In this document: one piece after another, positions 22,761 through 34,733 of the stretch | Layout: each line of letters starts with the position of its first letter | Numbering within the stretch: position 1 is the first letter of the stretch | Assembly (NCBI RefSeq): GCF_910591885.1 | Contig: NC_063273.1 | Span: 10,168,001 to 10,232,000 of the forward strand | DNA: 64,000 nucleotides | From: Bombus terrestris | Taxonomy: Eukaryota; Arthropoda; Insecta; Hymenoptera; Apidae | Reading direction: 5' to 3' | Notes under the pieces: generated by a model | Databases searched by the model: none | What the model saw: only the letters and a program-made list of their open reading frames with translations | What the model was told of the DNA's origin: nothing | Made by a program: the position numbers and the translations under genes

Positions 22761-25700
22761 AAGATCGGACGAGTTATGATTTAGGAATAGGGAAACGAAG
22801 TTTTGCTTGTGTGAGTTGTTTTTTAAAGAGATTGTGTAACATATTCTAATTGGTTGTTCAATTGATGGTACGATTAGTCAGGAATTTTATTTTCAATTGG
22901 TTAGAAGAATTAGTAATGAGAGTATGTTCCTTTCTTGCAGTTTAACTGTCAGTAGATTTAGTGCGCGTTAATCAGACATAGATGCATAAAGCGCTGAGAA
23001 GTTGATCAATTCATTACAGCATTGTTTTTTCTTAATTTTGTCTGAGAACTTGTGATTATTTATGCTATCTCTTTGTAATAAGTAAATTTATGAAAACATG
23101 TTACTTGTTTGTTAATTAACGAAATTGGTAATTTCATAGCTTCAATTTCAAGTTATTTGATTGAATCTTATACTTAATTCGTATAAAAGTGATGCTAGAA
23201 TTATATAATTCACACTATCGAAAATATGTGGTTCACATACCAGCAATCGACCAACAATTAATACTTCATTCGACTGTGACTTTGTGTTAATATTTCTAAT
23301 TGTAACAAATATATCAAGAATCATAGACTATCACAGAATATCAAGAAGATATTTAAACAACCATCGCATTCACTGAAGTTTAACCGAAACCAAAAAATTG
23401 AATCTCAACCATCATCTCCACAACACCTCATCTCTACATCATCCGAAAACACTTTAGACCATCAAGAAGCGAGACGACCCAACGCCACGATCCCTGCAGA
23501 AACCCCATTATTCCCAGAGGCCTGTGGTATCTCGTGCACGGTACGCGCCACCCCCTCGAGCGAGGTTCCGTTGAATCTGTCGGAAAGTGGCTCGTCGATA
23601 CGTCTTTTCGCGGGGGAAGCCAGTCACCGGGATGGCGATTCACGTCGAAAGCTCCAGCAGGGGATAAGGTGGCCGTGGGCCAGGGCCGTTTAACCGGCGA
23701 TAAATCCCGGCGTTGGGCTTGGAACAGCCCTGCGGCAGATTCGCGGCGGGGAAATATAAAAAGTCGATTCCGCGGCCGAGCGAACGAGTTCTCCAGGTAT
23801 CGGGGGACCCCGAAGAAACCCCGAGCAAAGGAGGGAAAAAGGAGGACGGCGAAATGGCGGTGAAGCGGACAGAGAGACGATGGAAAGAGGAAACGAATGA
23901 AAGGAGGAGAAGAAGAAGAAGAAGAAGAAAAACAGGAGGAGCATGGAACAGGGACAGTTTGTGCGCGACTCGAAGACGAGAGGAAAAGAAAAGGACCAGG
24001 CCTCGAGGATAAGGAATACGCTTAGTGGAGAACGGGGCCACAGGAGAGAAGGGAAGGGTTCGTTAAATATACGAGTGTATTGAAATTCCGCTTGGAGACG
24101 GAGCGCGATGGGACCCGGTCGTTGTGGAAGGACAAGATCGCATGACGGCTCGAGGGCTTGGGAGCCTCCCGCTGTTTTGAATACGATCCACCGTCCGTAA
24201 GTCCTCGTGTTTGCCGCGTTGTGTGCAAGCGAACCGCCCGTACACACACCGGGTCCGTCCTACCACGGAGACGACAACGACCCGACGCGACTCTCCGCCA
24301 CGCATACCGTCGTCCACTCTAATTTGAATGTAACAACGTTCCGTTCGCCCGCAATCCGATACCATCTCCGAGAGTCTCTCTCTCTTTCTTTCTCTCCCTC
24401 TCCCACCCCATACTACGACGAGTACCTTCCCTTCGCAGCAAGATTCTCCCTCTGCCTTTCTTTCTCTCTCCACGCCTTCCTTCTACAGCTCGCGGTGTCC
24501 TCTTGCTGCATCCGCCGCTAGGACCGCGGACAAAGAGTATCATTACTGGATCAACGATGGTTCCGTGCTTGGAAAGGTATCGATGTCGTAGCCGATCCGT
24601 AGTTGGTGATCGTTCCTTGGTGCGAAATTACGAAGGAGATGATTTTTGATGCGATTGAGGAGACGGTAGTATAATTTGGTTTGTATGGAAATTGTTAAAG
24701 ATTCTTCTGAGTCGGTAATATCGATTACACGTTAATCCTCACGTAATATAGTTGGTTCATAGTTGACGATGACAATTTTTTTTTTAGATTTTTTGGAAAC
24801 TTATATAAATATACGATATAAATAACAAAATTAAGCTCGAATATAAACGTCTCAGTTTACCGGAAAGACCAAAGATTAAGTAACGTAACCCAAATTCTTC
24901 GCTTATAATGAAGCAGACATACTAATTGAGAGGTAACATCAGTTCATGGGTACTCGTAATAATTCACATCTCGCCATATTTTTGCTAAATCAATCTTCAT
25001 AAACATCTCGTGGTACATTTGCTCGGTGAGCAACCGATTTATTCCCATTTTGTTTATCCTTACAAGTTGTTCCTGTTATTCCCGAAGCCTGTAAAATGAA
25101 CACGTGAAATTATACAAGCAAAAACGAATCGAAAGTACCATCTGCAAGATACAAACGTCATTCCGTAACGGCAGAAACAAAACAGGCAATCGTCTGTTTA
25201 ATACAAGCCTCGGAGCATCTAAATAAAACGTGTGTAATGCCCGAGCTTACCGTCTCCCCGTACGGGTATAATATCCGATTACAGCGTACAAATACGACAG
25301 GTACCGAATTAAATGCACGTCGATTGTGTCAAGCAGGCCGTCTGTGCGAGCGGGACGTTGCACGAATTTACCGTAATGTTGCCTGCAGCGATTCATGTCA
25401 GCCGTTCAATCGGGCCGACAGTCTTCGTTTCTCTCGTAGTGCTGCTGCTACGTATCCCCGAAGCACCACGGGGAAAAAAGACGAGCAAGCGGATGATGAA
25501 AAGGGTGAAACGCCTCCCCGCCGGGGCTCGATCGTTCATGACAATATTCGGTTACACATGGTCCCGTGTCGCCTGGCGAATACGTTGTTGTTTCCCGTTG
25601 CGATGGAAAATTACCTGGAGCGTTGTACGTCACCTGCCTCGTCCTTTTTCATTCCTGCCAGCCGATCGGTTGAGCCCAATAGACATGCGTGTTCTCAAAA

Positions 25701-26984
25701 CGTCGGCTGAGCGTGAAAATTCCAGTTTATTTTTCGCCCTATTTCGATACGAAGTGACAGATAAACGCTCCAATTCGTATAGACAGGTATAAACGGTGTA
25801 ACGCGATTAAAAGTTAACGTAAATGAAGCGAAAGAAATTGAAGATTAATCGATACCGATGTATCTTGCCCGTGGAATTATTCCAACGTTATTCATGCAAA
25901 CTCCCGACTAGTATCCTTACGTTCTAAGTGATCACTATAGTTTGGAGCAAATTTACTTTCGATTTTGCGATATTTTAATTTTTCTACATCTCATATGATA
26001 AATTCCATTTTGTATATGTATATGCGATGTTTTTTGTTATACGCAAAATTAAATAATTTCATCTAAATTTTTATGGATCATTTACTATTCAACGACACGA
26101 AAAGGGTCAAGAAAACCTTCTTTTAGTTTATATTCTACGTAATAAATTCCATTGATGACACAGAATAGAAGCTATAAAATGAGATGTCCTAAGATGGAAC
26201 AATTCCGTTTAAACTCTTATGGATCACCTACAATTTAACAACACCGATTAAGAATTAAGACAACTTCCTTCAATTTCATCCACAGGATCATACAAATTGC
26301 ATCTTCTATCGCTGTTATCATTCAAATTAGCGGTTGACATCTGCTGTCAGTTTGTGAACCACTGTCCCAAACTACACGCGGATCCTCTCCGCCCGACAAA
26401 TACGAAAAAATTCGAAAGAGCAGCAGAAACACGGATTGTTTACACGATCGGGCAGCCGGACCGGTGTTTGGTTATATTACATGCAGAGTGCGCGATGACG
26501 GGGACGTGTCTCTGGATGATTGACGGACGACGGTGCACCATGTCGCATCGCAATGCAGGACGTCGCCTGGCTTCCCGGTAGCCGCATGACGCGAATCCGC
26601 AAGTTCTGCTGTGTCTGTGCGTGCCCAGAACGGGAGAAAGAATGGGAGAAAGATCGCGTTGAGGTGAGAGTGCGCCGGACACAGTGTGGAACAAGGGAGA
26701 AACGAACGAAGAAAAGGGAGATCCATCGTGAACGATTGCGAATGCGTGGATGGTTCGGTTCGCGCCGAGGCAAGGACGATCCCTTATCTTCGGATGGCTC
26801 CTCTTCTACGAACTCAAGGGCTCCGCGCCAAATTACTATAAATAGGCGCTAATCGATGCGGTGGGAAAAACGAACAGACGTGGATCGAATACCAGTCATC
26901 TTCGTCGAAGATGGAACCATGACTTGCGCTTGAGCAATGAGAGGATTTTGGTGACTTCACTTTCTCGTGATGTCAGATTTGGAT
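22761..26984. other. Non-coding DNA with islands at 23500-24620, 25080-25800 and 26380-26850
   Basis: An AT-rich desert (22800-23440) is followed by the 1.1-kb island at 23500-24620, which is purine-rich at 23870-23960 and CT-rich at 24375-24490. Overlapping open frames on both strands up to 185 codons (23690-24247 minus) are low complexity. Two overlapping plus frames at 25237-25792 (157 and 159 codons) have no recognisable domain. AT-rich DNA fills 24780-25080 and 25930-26300. Confidence 0.5.
23907..23929. repeat. (GAA)n microsatellite
   Basis: About seven to eight GAA units in a purine-rich tract. No function is evident. Confidence 0.9.
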
Positions 26985-27135
26985 TATCGTCGACTCGTAG
27001 GAATTATACCACTATCGATGGAATGAAATATATTAACAACGATATCTGCGAAGTAAAGGAAATCGAATTTTTTAATCGCAATATGATTTAGAAGCAATCC
27101 ATATTTGATCAGAGAAATAATAAATAAATAAATAA
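26985..27135 (+). mobile_element. Probable LINE 3' end relic, plus strand
   Basis: The last part of an open plus-strand frame (ending 27091) reads RRNYTTIDG.KYINNDICEV.EIEFF. It resembles the C-terminal block of the other relics (IN.NEICEV.D) and the general R.NY....M..IN....E pattern of LINE reverse-transcriptase ends. A short 3' untranslated part follows, then an AATAAATAAATAAATAAT-type tail at about 27115-27136. It is shorter and more diverged than the other two copies and may belong to a related family. Confidence 0.45.
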
Positions 27136-30100
27136 TCACGAACTTCGTTGAACGTATGTGAGAGTTTATAGGGCACAATGAATTTTTCCAGCGAATATAT
27201 GAGCCAGTTAGAAGTCAACCTAATCAACTATATTTTCCAAAAATATCTTAAAATTTCAAGGCCACTATATACTTCAGGTGTGTTGATAAACGAAGTGGAT
27301 GGATTTTGCTTAACACATGGAAGAATTCATATTACTGAGCAAGTTTAATAATGTTAGATCGCGCAGGAAGAATTGTCTGCTCGTGATTAAAACGAACTAT
27401 CGTGTAAGAAGATATTTAAAGTATTCTAGAACGATTCGTTTATTGAAATCCTGTTACTTTAGTTTCCAATGTTACAAATAGTATTTATATTGATTCATCA
27501 AGATACGAAGCGATATTTTAAATGAAGCATACATGAGACACGATACATAGTAGATTCCCCGTGACCGCCAATAATTCCGTGGCAAACGCAACATGTTAGC
27601 TCAGCCATAGTAAACCGAAAACGGTCTGGTTCGTGGCATCGTTCGCGGGAGACACAACAATTGCCCCGATAAATCTATACCGACGATAGGAATCTTCCGG
27701 CCGGCTGGACCGTTGGTGGGCTGAATATAAACCGTGACATATTCCTTTCCGCCGATGGAGAACGTCGACGTCTACCGTTAATTAGTTCCTGACAAGAGAG
27801 CCGTTTCCCCCCTGTTACCTACACCCTCGTGCCACCCGATCTGACTCCCCACCACCACTCCACCAGGTTCCCCGTGTGTCTGGAATCGCTTTTTTTGTCG
27901 TTATAAAGTAACCGAACGTACGTACGTCAAGCGACGCCACTAGACAGGGAGAAAAGGCCAGTCGATTGGTAAATGGAAAATACGTAATCCGGCCGACGGG
28001 TCCGCGGACAGCCGAGGACAGGCTTCAGAAAATGAGTTTGCCAGCAGCCTCGCATCGCTGCGTGTAACATCAAAGAAGTCCAGCCTCGTTCGTTGGACGT
28101 GCACGTCGTCCATACGGCTGTTTCACGTATACACGAACGAACATAGAAAAATATGTGTATGTGTGCGCATGTGTATTGGAGGATCAGTGGATCGGTGTCG
28201 ATTGGGACCGGATTCTGGCATCGGTGTGTCCATTCTTTGTCTCGAGAATAATAATTATCACGTCCGTTTGGCGATTCTTTTGCGGCGACGATATGTAGTA
28301 TCGTGAGCCACGTGTTCGTCGGGCTAGGCAGGCAAATTAAAATCGGTATTGGGCACGGCGATATTTCACAGGCCGATTGCATTACAACGACGACACTTGT
28401 GATTGGTTGTCACGCGGGCCTTTGTGTATTTTTTAAACGGCCGATGCGACTACGCTTTAATCGTCCGCGGCTCGTGTTGTTTCCCGTTTCAGAATGCCCG
28501 ATCATGACTGTCCTTTTCTACTGCGCGTCGATCGCGCTCCGCTCGCTGACTTTTCCTCGATACATGGAACAAATGTTGTTTCCTTTTCTCGTGTCGGGTA
28601 ATTGATTGTTAATTATGATTGAGGAAATCAAATGGTAAACGACCTTGTCAAAAATGACAAAAGTGAAGTAAGATTATAGAGAGGCATTCATTGTAGATAT
28701 ATTTTTAGGAATCATTTTAGGATTTTAATCTTCTGATTTGCAATGTTTTTGCGTTAAATATAACGCGATAAAATACATTTGTATGTTTTCCATGATAATT
28801 AAGATCGCACGAAAGGTTTTACTAATCACATTCGAGTTCGGTTGTCAAATTAATATTCGATTCCGATGGAGGTCGAAGGCACATTAATGTCGAGACGTAT
28901 AATTGCTTAAAAAACACTCTTGACATGCTTTTAAAATTATTATTCCGCGAGGATCCAGTCTCTCTTGTCAAAAGTTTCTGCTTCGTAGACGTAAATTAGT
29001 TTTCGATGGACACTTAGGTCTGAATTTAACTTCATGAATTTTACTGTATCTGTCGACGATAGCGACAATTTCCTCGATTCTGACAATACTATCCTACGTA
29101 ATAGATAAATGACAGCTAAGACATTCCAAGATGTAAAATTCGAAGTATAAAGGAACAATGGACATTCATCTTCTTCTTTGATCCAGAACAATTCTAAGAG
29201 ATATTATATTGATATTTCTCTGGAAATAAAGACATTCGTACGTTAATTTGTAGGATATAAAACACGAAGACGATTAAATATGGTTTCGAGTGAAAACACG
29301 GATTGCTTTGCAAACAGGTTAAAAACATTCGATATAGCTAGAGAAATCCTATACGGACGACGAGATTCTTAGATTAGATGAATCACCTTCGATTGCAAGG
29401 ACCGAGCCTCACGGAGATAGAATTCCCGGATGAAGAATTTTAAACCCGCTCATTTAAGAAGGAATGCTTCTGTTACGAAATCAACTTTATCTACGTATCC
29501 AATCAATTGAATAATCTTCCGTCGACGACTTATCAAATCGTAATTTCTTTGAAACAGAATCTCCATTTATCTCTGACAAAAGTATAGATAGAATATTTAG
29601 ATAGAAAATTTCTAGATAAAAAATCTTATGCCTCTACTCGTAGTGATTTAGCGTAGATGGAAAATTAAGATAGGAAATATTTAAACGGAGAATTTCTTTA
29701 CCACAGTCGTACACAAAACTGTTAATTTTACAAGAAGAAGAATTCAAGATTTCTTGGCGGAAATCAGATGCACAGACGATGGAAACTTGGCGGAGTTAAC
29801 CGAGCAGAACGTATAACGTTACCGGAGCTAAGGAAAATACAACGTGGACGAGTTTCTTGAGGATCTCGCGTATGGAATACGTAAAGGCTTGGCTATTGGA
29901 GAACATTTATTTTCCGGTCGAACGTAAATTTGTTTAGGGGTGGACATCTAAGGGACGAGTGGTGGCGAACGGTTTCGCCGTTACGGAACATTTGCCGCGA
30001 AAAGTGCTTTCAACGTAGCCGCGTCTTCGGTCGCCTTTCACTTCCGGTGATCCTGAATTTCGGCGGCGTCACGCTACGAGAAAGAGCTCGCGTTTCCCGT

Positions 30101-30439
30101 AGATAGTTCCGCGATATTTTTCACCGAGCCGGCTGAAACGAATCTGAACAGAGTGGAATGTCGTATCGGGAAACGATATCCGACGTTATTGTAGAAGCTT
30201 CGTGGGGGCAGCCATCAACGAGGCTTTTTGATATTTGTTAAAAGCCATTTCGTGAAAGATCTATTACGGAAAATAATCTTCTTGTTGGTGAGTTTCAGTA
30301 GCATGAATTTTGTTGTGCGGTTTACAAACTACATGTAGGACAGCTATAAACTATCCATAAGAATAATAATTAATTCAGGATCAAAACGATGCTGAACGAT
30401 AATATCAGAAGCACTAACTATTTTTTACGATTTTACAAA

Positions 30440-30856
30440 TTATTTATTAAATTTATAGGGTGAGGGTGGTCCTACGACGGAACTTCCATGTACCACGCTG
30501 TACATTTTCATTTTAGTTAATTCAGGAACTGCGTTAAGAACGACTTTACAAAAGCAATACTTTAAAGATAGAAAGAGATATTCAGAGCTACCGTAGTGGA
30601 GCTCCTTAGAGTTCTGTGAATTTGCATGAACATATCTTAAATAGAACCAAAGGTGTGTAGTAATAAAATACCTATGAATCTGAAGCTGTAACAAGTGTTT
30701 CACGAATTTCAAAGATATACAAGTATGTAGTAATTCCAAGGGATTTATAGGTGCATTAGCTACAGCTGTTAGCAGATCATAGCTATTCATTAACAGAGTT
30801 TCACTTATTGAGAATCGACGAATAAACAGTTCAAAATCCACTGAATTAAAGATCAT
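30440..30856 (-). other. Unassigned 138-codon open frame in AT-rich DNA
   Basis: This frame is open across 417 bases in low-GC sequence, where stops should be frequent. The translation is Leu-, Tyr- and His-rich, with a hydrophobic stretch around residues 45-77 and a C-terminal HGSSVVGPPSPYKFNK. I recognise no domain or motif. It could be a decayed mobile-element frame, a lineage-specific exon or chance; chance is the simplest reading. Confidence 0.15.
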
Positions 30857-31584
30857 AATTATATAAGAATTATTATTCGGAAAATATCATTTTCGGAATT
30901 GGGCATCTATTTTATTAGATCATGTAACTACAAAATTTATCTTCAATGGATCCGCATATCAAATATATTACCGTATATTCTATCAAAACTTTGTGTCGAT
31001 ATAAACATAATCTAACATCATTTGCCGGTACAAGTAGATCATAGGCAACTAAAAGACCGGTCCCGCCGGCAATTTTATCAATCAGAAATCCATAAGGTCG
31101 CCGTCGTGGGTTACGATATAATAAAACGAAGCATCCTGACGGACCACAAGCCGGTACCGTATTTATATGGGACTCTGTCGTGTGGCCTCACGTATGGTGC
31201 ACAGGCGTGTCTAACCATAGACAAGGTAAGAAGTAAGGGCGAGTCGTAAAACTTGGCCATCCGGGCGACATAAGTTCACGGTGTAACGTGACACGTGAAC
31301 GAGAATCTCGCGTCTTCGATGACGACCACGGTTTCGAGCTTCTCTCCGACCCTTGTGAGACGCTTTTAGATCCGAGTACTCTTCTCCGACGCGAGCACCG
31401 CCATGGTAACGTCGCAGGTCGCTTTTATGAGCGCATCATCCGGATTTGTGCTTACTTAGGAACCGCTACCGTGCGCTGCCAGTCTGACCGTCTATGGGAA
31501 TAGAGATCTTAAACGATGCTCGTTCGTGAGAGACCGAAATGGTCGTCTTTATCGTCACGATTATGATTTATCTCTCCTCCTATT

Positions 31585-32180
31585 GCTTGAAGTATCTCTT
31601 CCGGAGATTGTCGTATGGTAATATGTGATGTAGAGTCGAGCCTCGAGTTGAATTCAAATAACTTCGAGTCACTTGTCAAGCTTCTTCAATTCAAATTTTT
31701 ATTGCAAAGTGTCTCCTCTAAGGATTATCGTATGGTAACAAGCGATATAGAGTGAAGGGTCGAATTCAAGTAATTTCAAATTAAATTACTCGTTAAATCT
31801 TTGAGACCACTCAAGTCGTATGAATTCAAGTAATTTGCCTCAAGTTTGTCTTTATATAAACCAAGTTACTTAAGTGATTTGAATTCATGTCACCTAACTT
31901 TAGGTCGCCTAAAATGAAGTATACTTCAAAGATTAAAATTCGTTTTTGAAGGACTAATATGAGCAAGCAGAAATAGTATTTCCTTACTTACCAATCCTCG
32001 TTTCTTTCAAATCAAGAAATAGTTGAAAGAATATCAACTTTGTCTAAAACATAGAAGACTTAAAACTTCGAGTTAACAAATTGATATTAGTAATATAATT
32101 TCAAGAGGTTTGAAGTCAAGTGACTTGAGCAATAAGAACTAACACAGAAACTTGTAAAGATGTTTGAACTTAGATAACTT
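31585..32180. repeat. Palindromic CAAGT-N-ACTTG cluster with 117-bp tandem duplication (right cluster)
   Basis: Two diverged copies at about 31589-31705 and 31706-31822 share CGTATGGTAA (31612 and 31729, period 117), TCTCYTC upstream, and GAATTCAARTAAYTT downstream. Further motif copies follow at 31825-31837, 31862-31886 and 32116-32128. The last is TCAAGTGACTTGA, a perfect 6+6 inverted repeat with one spacer base. The motif is the same as in the cluster at 845-1180, some 31 kb away. It looks like an eroded satellite-like array or a homotypic binding-site cluster. Confidence 0.6.
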
Positions 32181-33474
32181 GATTCACATAATCGAGACAA
32201 CGAGAAAGTTACGGTACGAAGGATATTTGTTGAATATTTAACCAAATAGATCAAGCAAGCATACGACTTTTTCATAAATCAACTACGAATGAATAGAAGG
32301 ATCCTCGAGCATTCTTCTCGGAAAAATATTATCCGAAAGAAATAAATTGACAGTGGATACAACAGGGATGAGACACGCGCGATTTATCCGAGTGGCAATA
32401 TCAAAGAAAAAGAGGAGAATTCCGCGCAGATGTATCTCTCGCGGAAATAATAACCATGGCGTTATCGTGTTTTTATCGTGCATCGACGCGCTCATCTTCA
32501 GCCAATAAAAACTCCGCCGAGTCCAGTTCTATTAATCAACATGGTCACGCCCGGTTCCGGTCCGGTCGTTTTCCATAAAAACTTATCGCACGGTACGTAA
32601 CGTTTGTTAAGTGATATCCGAGCAGCCTGTGGCACAATGCACGCCGTGTAATATTTCCGCCCCGTGCCAAACGCAATCCGCGCGCAGTAAACATTCATCG
32701 GGTGTTGTGAGTCCGGCTAGAGGAAGCCTTGGCGAATTGATGGATTCTGAACGGGCTAGCTAGACGGAATTCCGAAATTATAGATAGCCGATTAGATATT
32801 ACTTTGAATCGACAATTGCCCGCGTAAATTGTAATTATTTACTGCTCTAGGCGTCATCTCTTAATTCGTCGATTTTCTTAATTTGCTTTATTTCTTCTGC
32901 ACTATTTTGTCTTTATTTTAATTATATCGCGACATGATAAAATTTTCATTACAATTTCACAAACTGTTGCGACAATAATGACACTTTTTCACATACAGTT
33001 TCCGGTAATAAACTCCATGCCACTTAATAGCGTAAACGCAAATATTTAAACAAATCTACGAATTTACACCTACCCGGAATAGATGAACAAATTCCAATCG
33101 CGATATTTCACATTTCGTCCGCCATCGTTTCACCAAAATTGCCCGCAGAAAAAAAAAGGAGAACAAAGCAGGGAAAAATCTCACGAACTGAACGAACGTG
33201 GAAACAAACTCAAATTTTCTATCAAACCGTGAAATCAAAAATACTCGGACGGCAAGTGCTGGCCGGAAACGAGTCGGCAATCATTTAACCCTGGCCCCAC
33301 GGGTTCCCGTGGGCTAAAGCGGCCGGGTGTATCTGCAAATAAGGTATCGATGGCAACCGGTTGGCCTCGGCACGGCGATCGTTCGGTTATTCGGTGGTAT
33401 GCTGCAAATTTTGCATTTGTCCGGAATCCCTTCCGGCCTTTTTACGCGGCCAGCGCGGGATAGCGAAGAGCGAA

Positions 33475-33492
33475 CGAGCGAGCGAGCGAGCG
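33475..33492. repeat. (CGAG)n tetranucleotide microsatellite
   Basis: Four to five CGAG units inside the GC-rich block. Confidence 0.85.
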
Positions 33493-34684
33493 CGAATGCG
33501 TAACGGCACCCATAGGTACACACACGTCGCCGATTATACGGCGACGCCCCGAAATCGCAGGTCGGTCATTAATTTCGACGCATAAAAATCAATGAACAGC
33601 CCATAAACAACGCCGCCCGGTGTACGCGTTCTCCCATTTTCCAATTTGCAATTGCGAATCGCGTTTTTAATTATAACGAACACAATGGCAGCCATGCACC
33701 GAACGGCACACCATCCCCTACCCTCGTGCAGAACTCGTTCTACCCCTCCCGAACCAGCGTGGTTTCAGCGATTTTTCGCCGTCTCTTTCGCTCAGTTTCG
33801 TTCCGTTCCGTTCTCCACCGTTTCCGTCTCTTTTCACCGATCTTTCCATTTCCCTCGTTCCCTCGGTCTCCTCTATCTGTCTCTCTTGTTCGCTCACGGC
33901 ACAAAACGACGCGACCGGGAATGACATCCGGCTGGTCTGTCCCACCCCCCGCCAATCCCCGACACATCCCTTCGTTACCCAGCGAGATATTCCGTTTTCA
34001 CGATAATTATTGTCGTTCGATTTCTCTCTGATTCTATCCTTCTCCGTTCCTCCGCGCTATTTTCTGCGGATCTTCTCTGTTTGTTTCCATCCCCGCGCCC
34101 CTCCCGCCGATTTTCCAGCCTCCCACCAGCGAGATTCGTGTACCAAAAATCGCAGCCAACGCGCGATAACCGTTCGTCCGTCGCAACGGCAAACATTTTA
34201 CGCGTTGATGTTCTCCGCCCTTTTCCTTTTTTTTCCCGTCCTTTTTTTGGCGCGCGTTTTGTCCTCCTTTTTTCTCCTTTCCGTTTTGTTTCCTCTTTTT
34301 CCCCACTTTTTTTTGCTGTTCGATTGTTTGTTTGTTCGGTCTGTTCTCGTCGAACCGCGCAGCTTTTTTTTTGATCCTACGCCCCGGCCACCCCCTCGCG
34401 ATCGCTCTCTTCTACCCCATTCCGAAGCGTTTTTACGAGCCGTAAGTGTTTCGAACGCGGACGCAGAGTGAATTTTACAGTCCGGTAATTTTTCTGATAA
34501 TGTCTGACGATTAATTCCAGACCCCTTCAAAGCGCTTTTTTCTCCCGCGTTTCACCCCCGTGGAAAACACCATACTTTTCGAAAAACGATCGTCGTCGTT
34601 TCGACGACGAAATCGCCGCTGTAGTTCCACGTCGATTTTGTCCTACTCTTGTTCCTCTCGTTCTTCGACATCTAGAATTCAATA

Positions 34685-34733
34685 TATACATCTGTGTATA
34701 ATATATATATTATATACATACTATACTAGTATA
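34685..34733. repeat. AT-dinucleotide-rich, partly palindromic patch
   Basis: A run of TA/AT alternation with short interruptions (ATATATATATTATATAC and similar) set in otherwise GC-rich sequence. It could be a DNA-unwinding or cruciform-prone site. Confidence 0.75.

Larger units (their letters stand above)
27137..33240. other. Gene-free stretch with islands at 27580-28610, 29700-30220, 31020-31560 and 32280-32780
   Basis: AT-rich DNA dominates between islands. A 138-codon minus-strand frame (30440-30856) in AT-rich DNA stands out for its length in that composition but matches nothing I know. GTACGTACGT-type alternation occurs at 27917-27927. No RNA gene is seen. The right palindrome cluster and 117-bp duplication are listed separately. 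Confidence 0.5.

Noticed and set aside
34198..34530. Lys/Arg-rich minus-strand frame as a basic nuclear protein
   Set aside because: Composition follows directly from a long pyrimidine tract on the plus strand.
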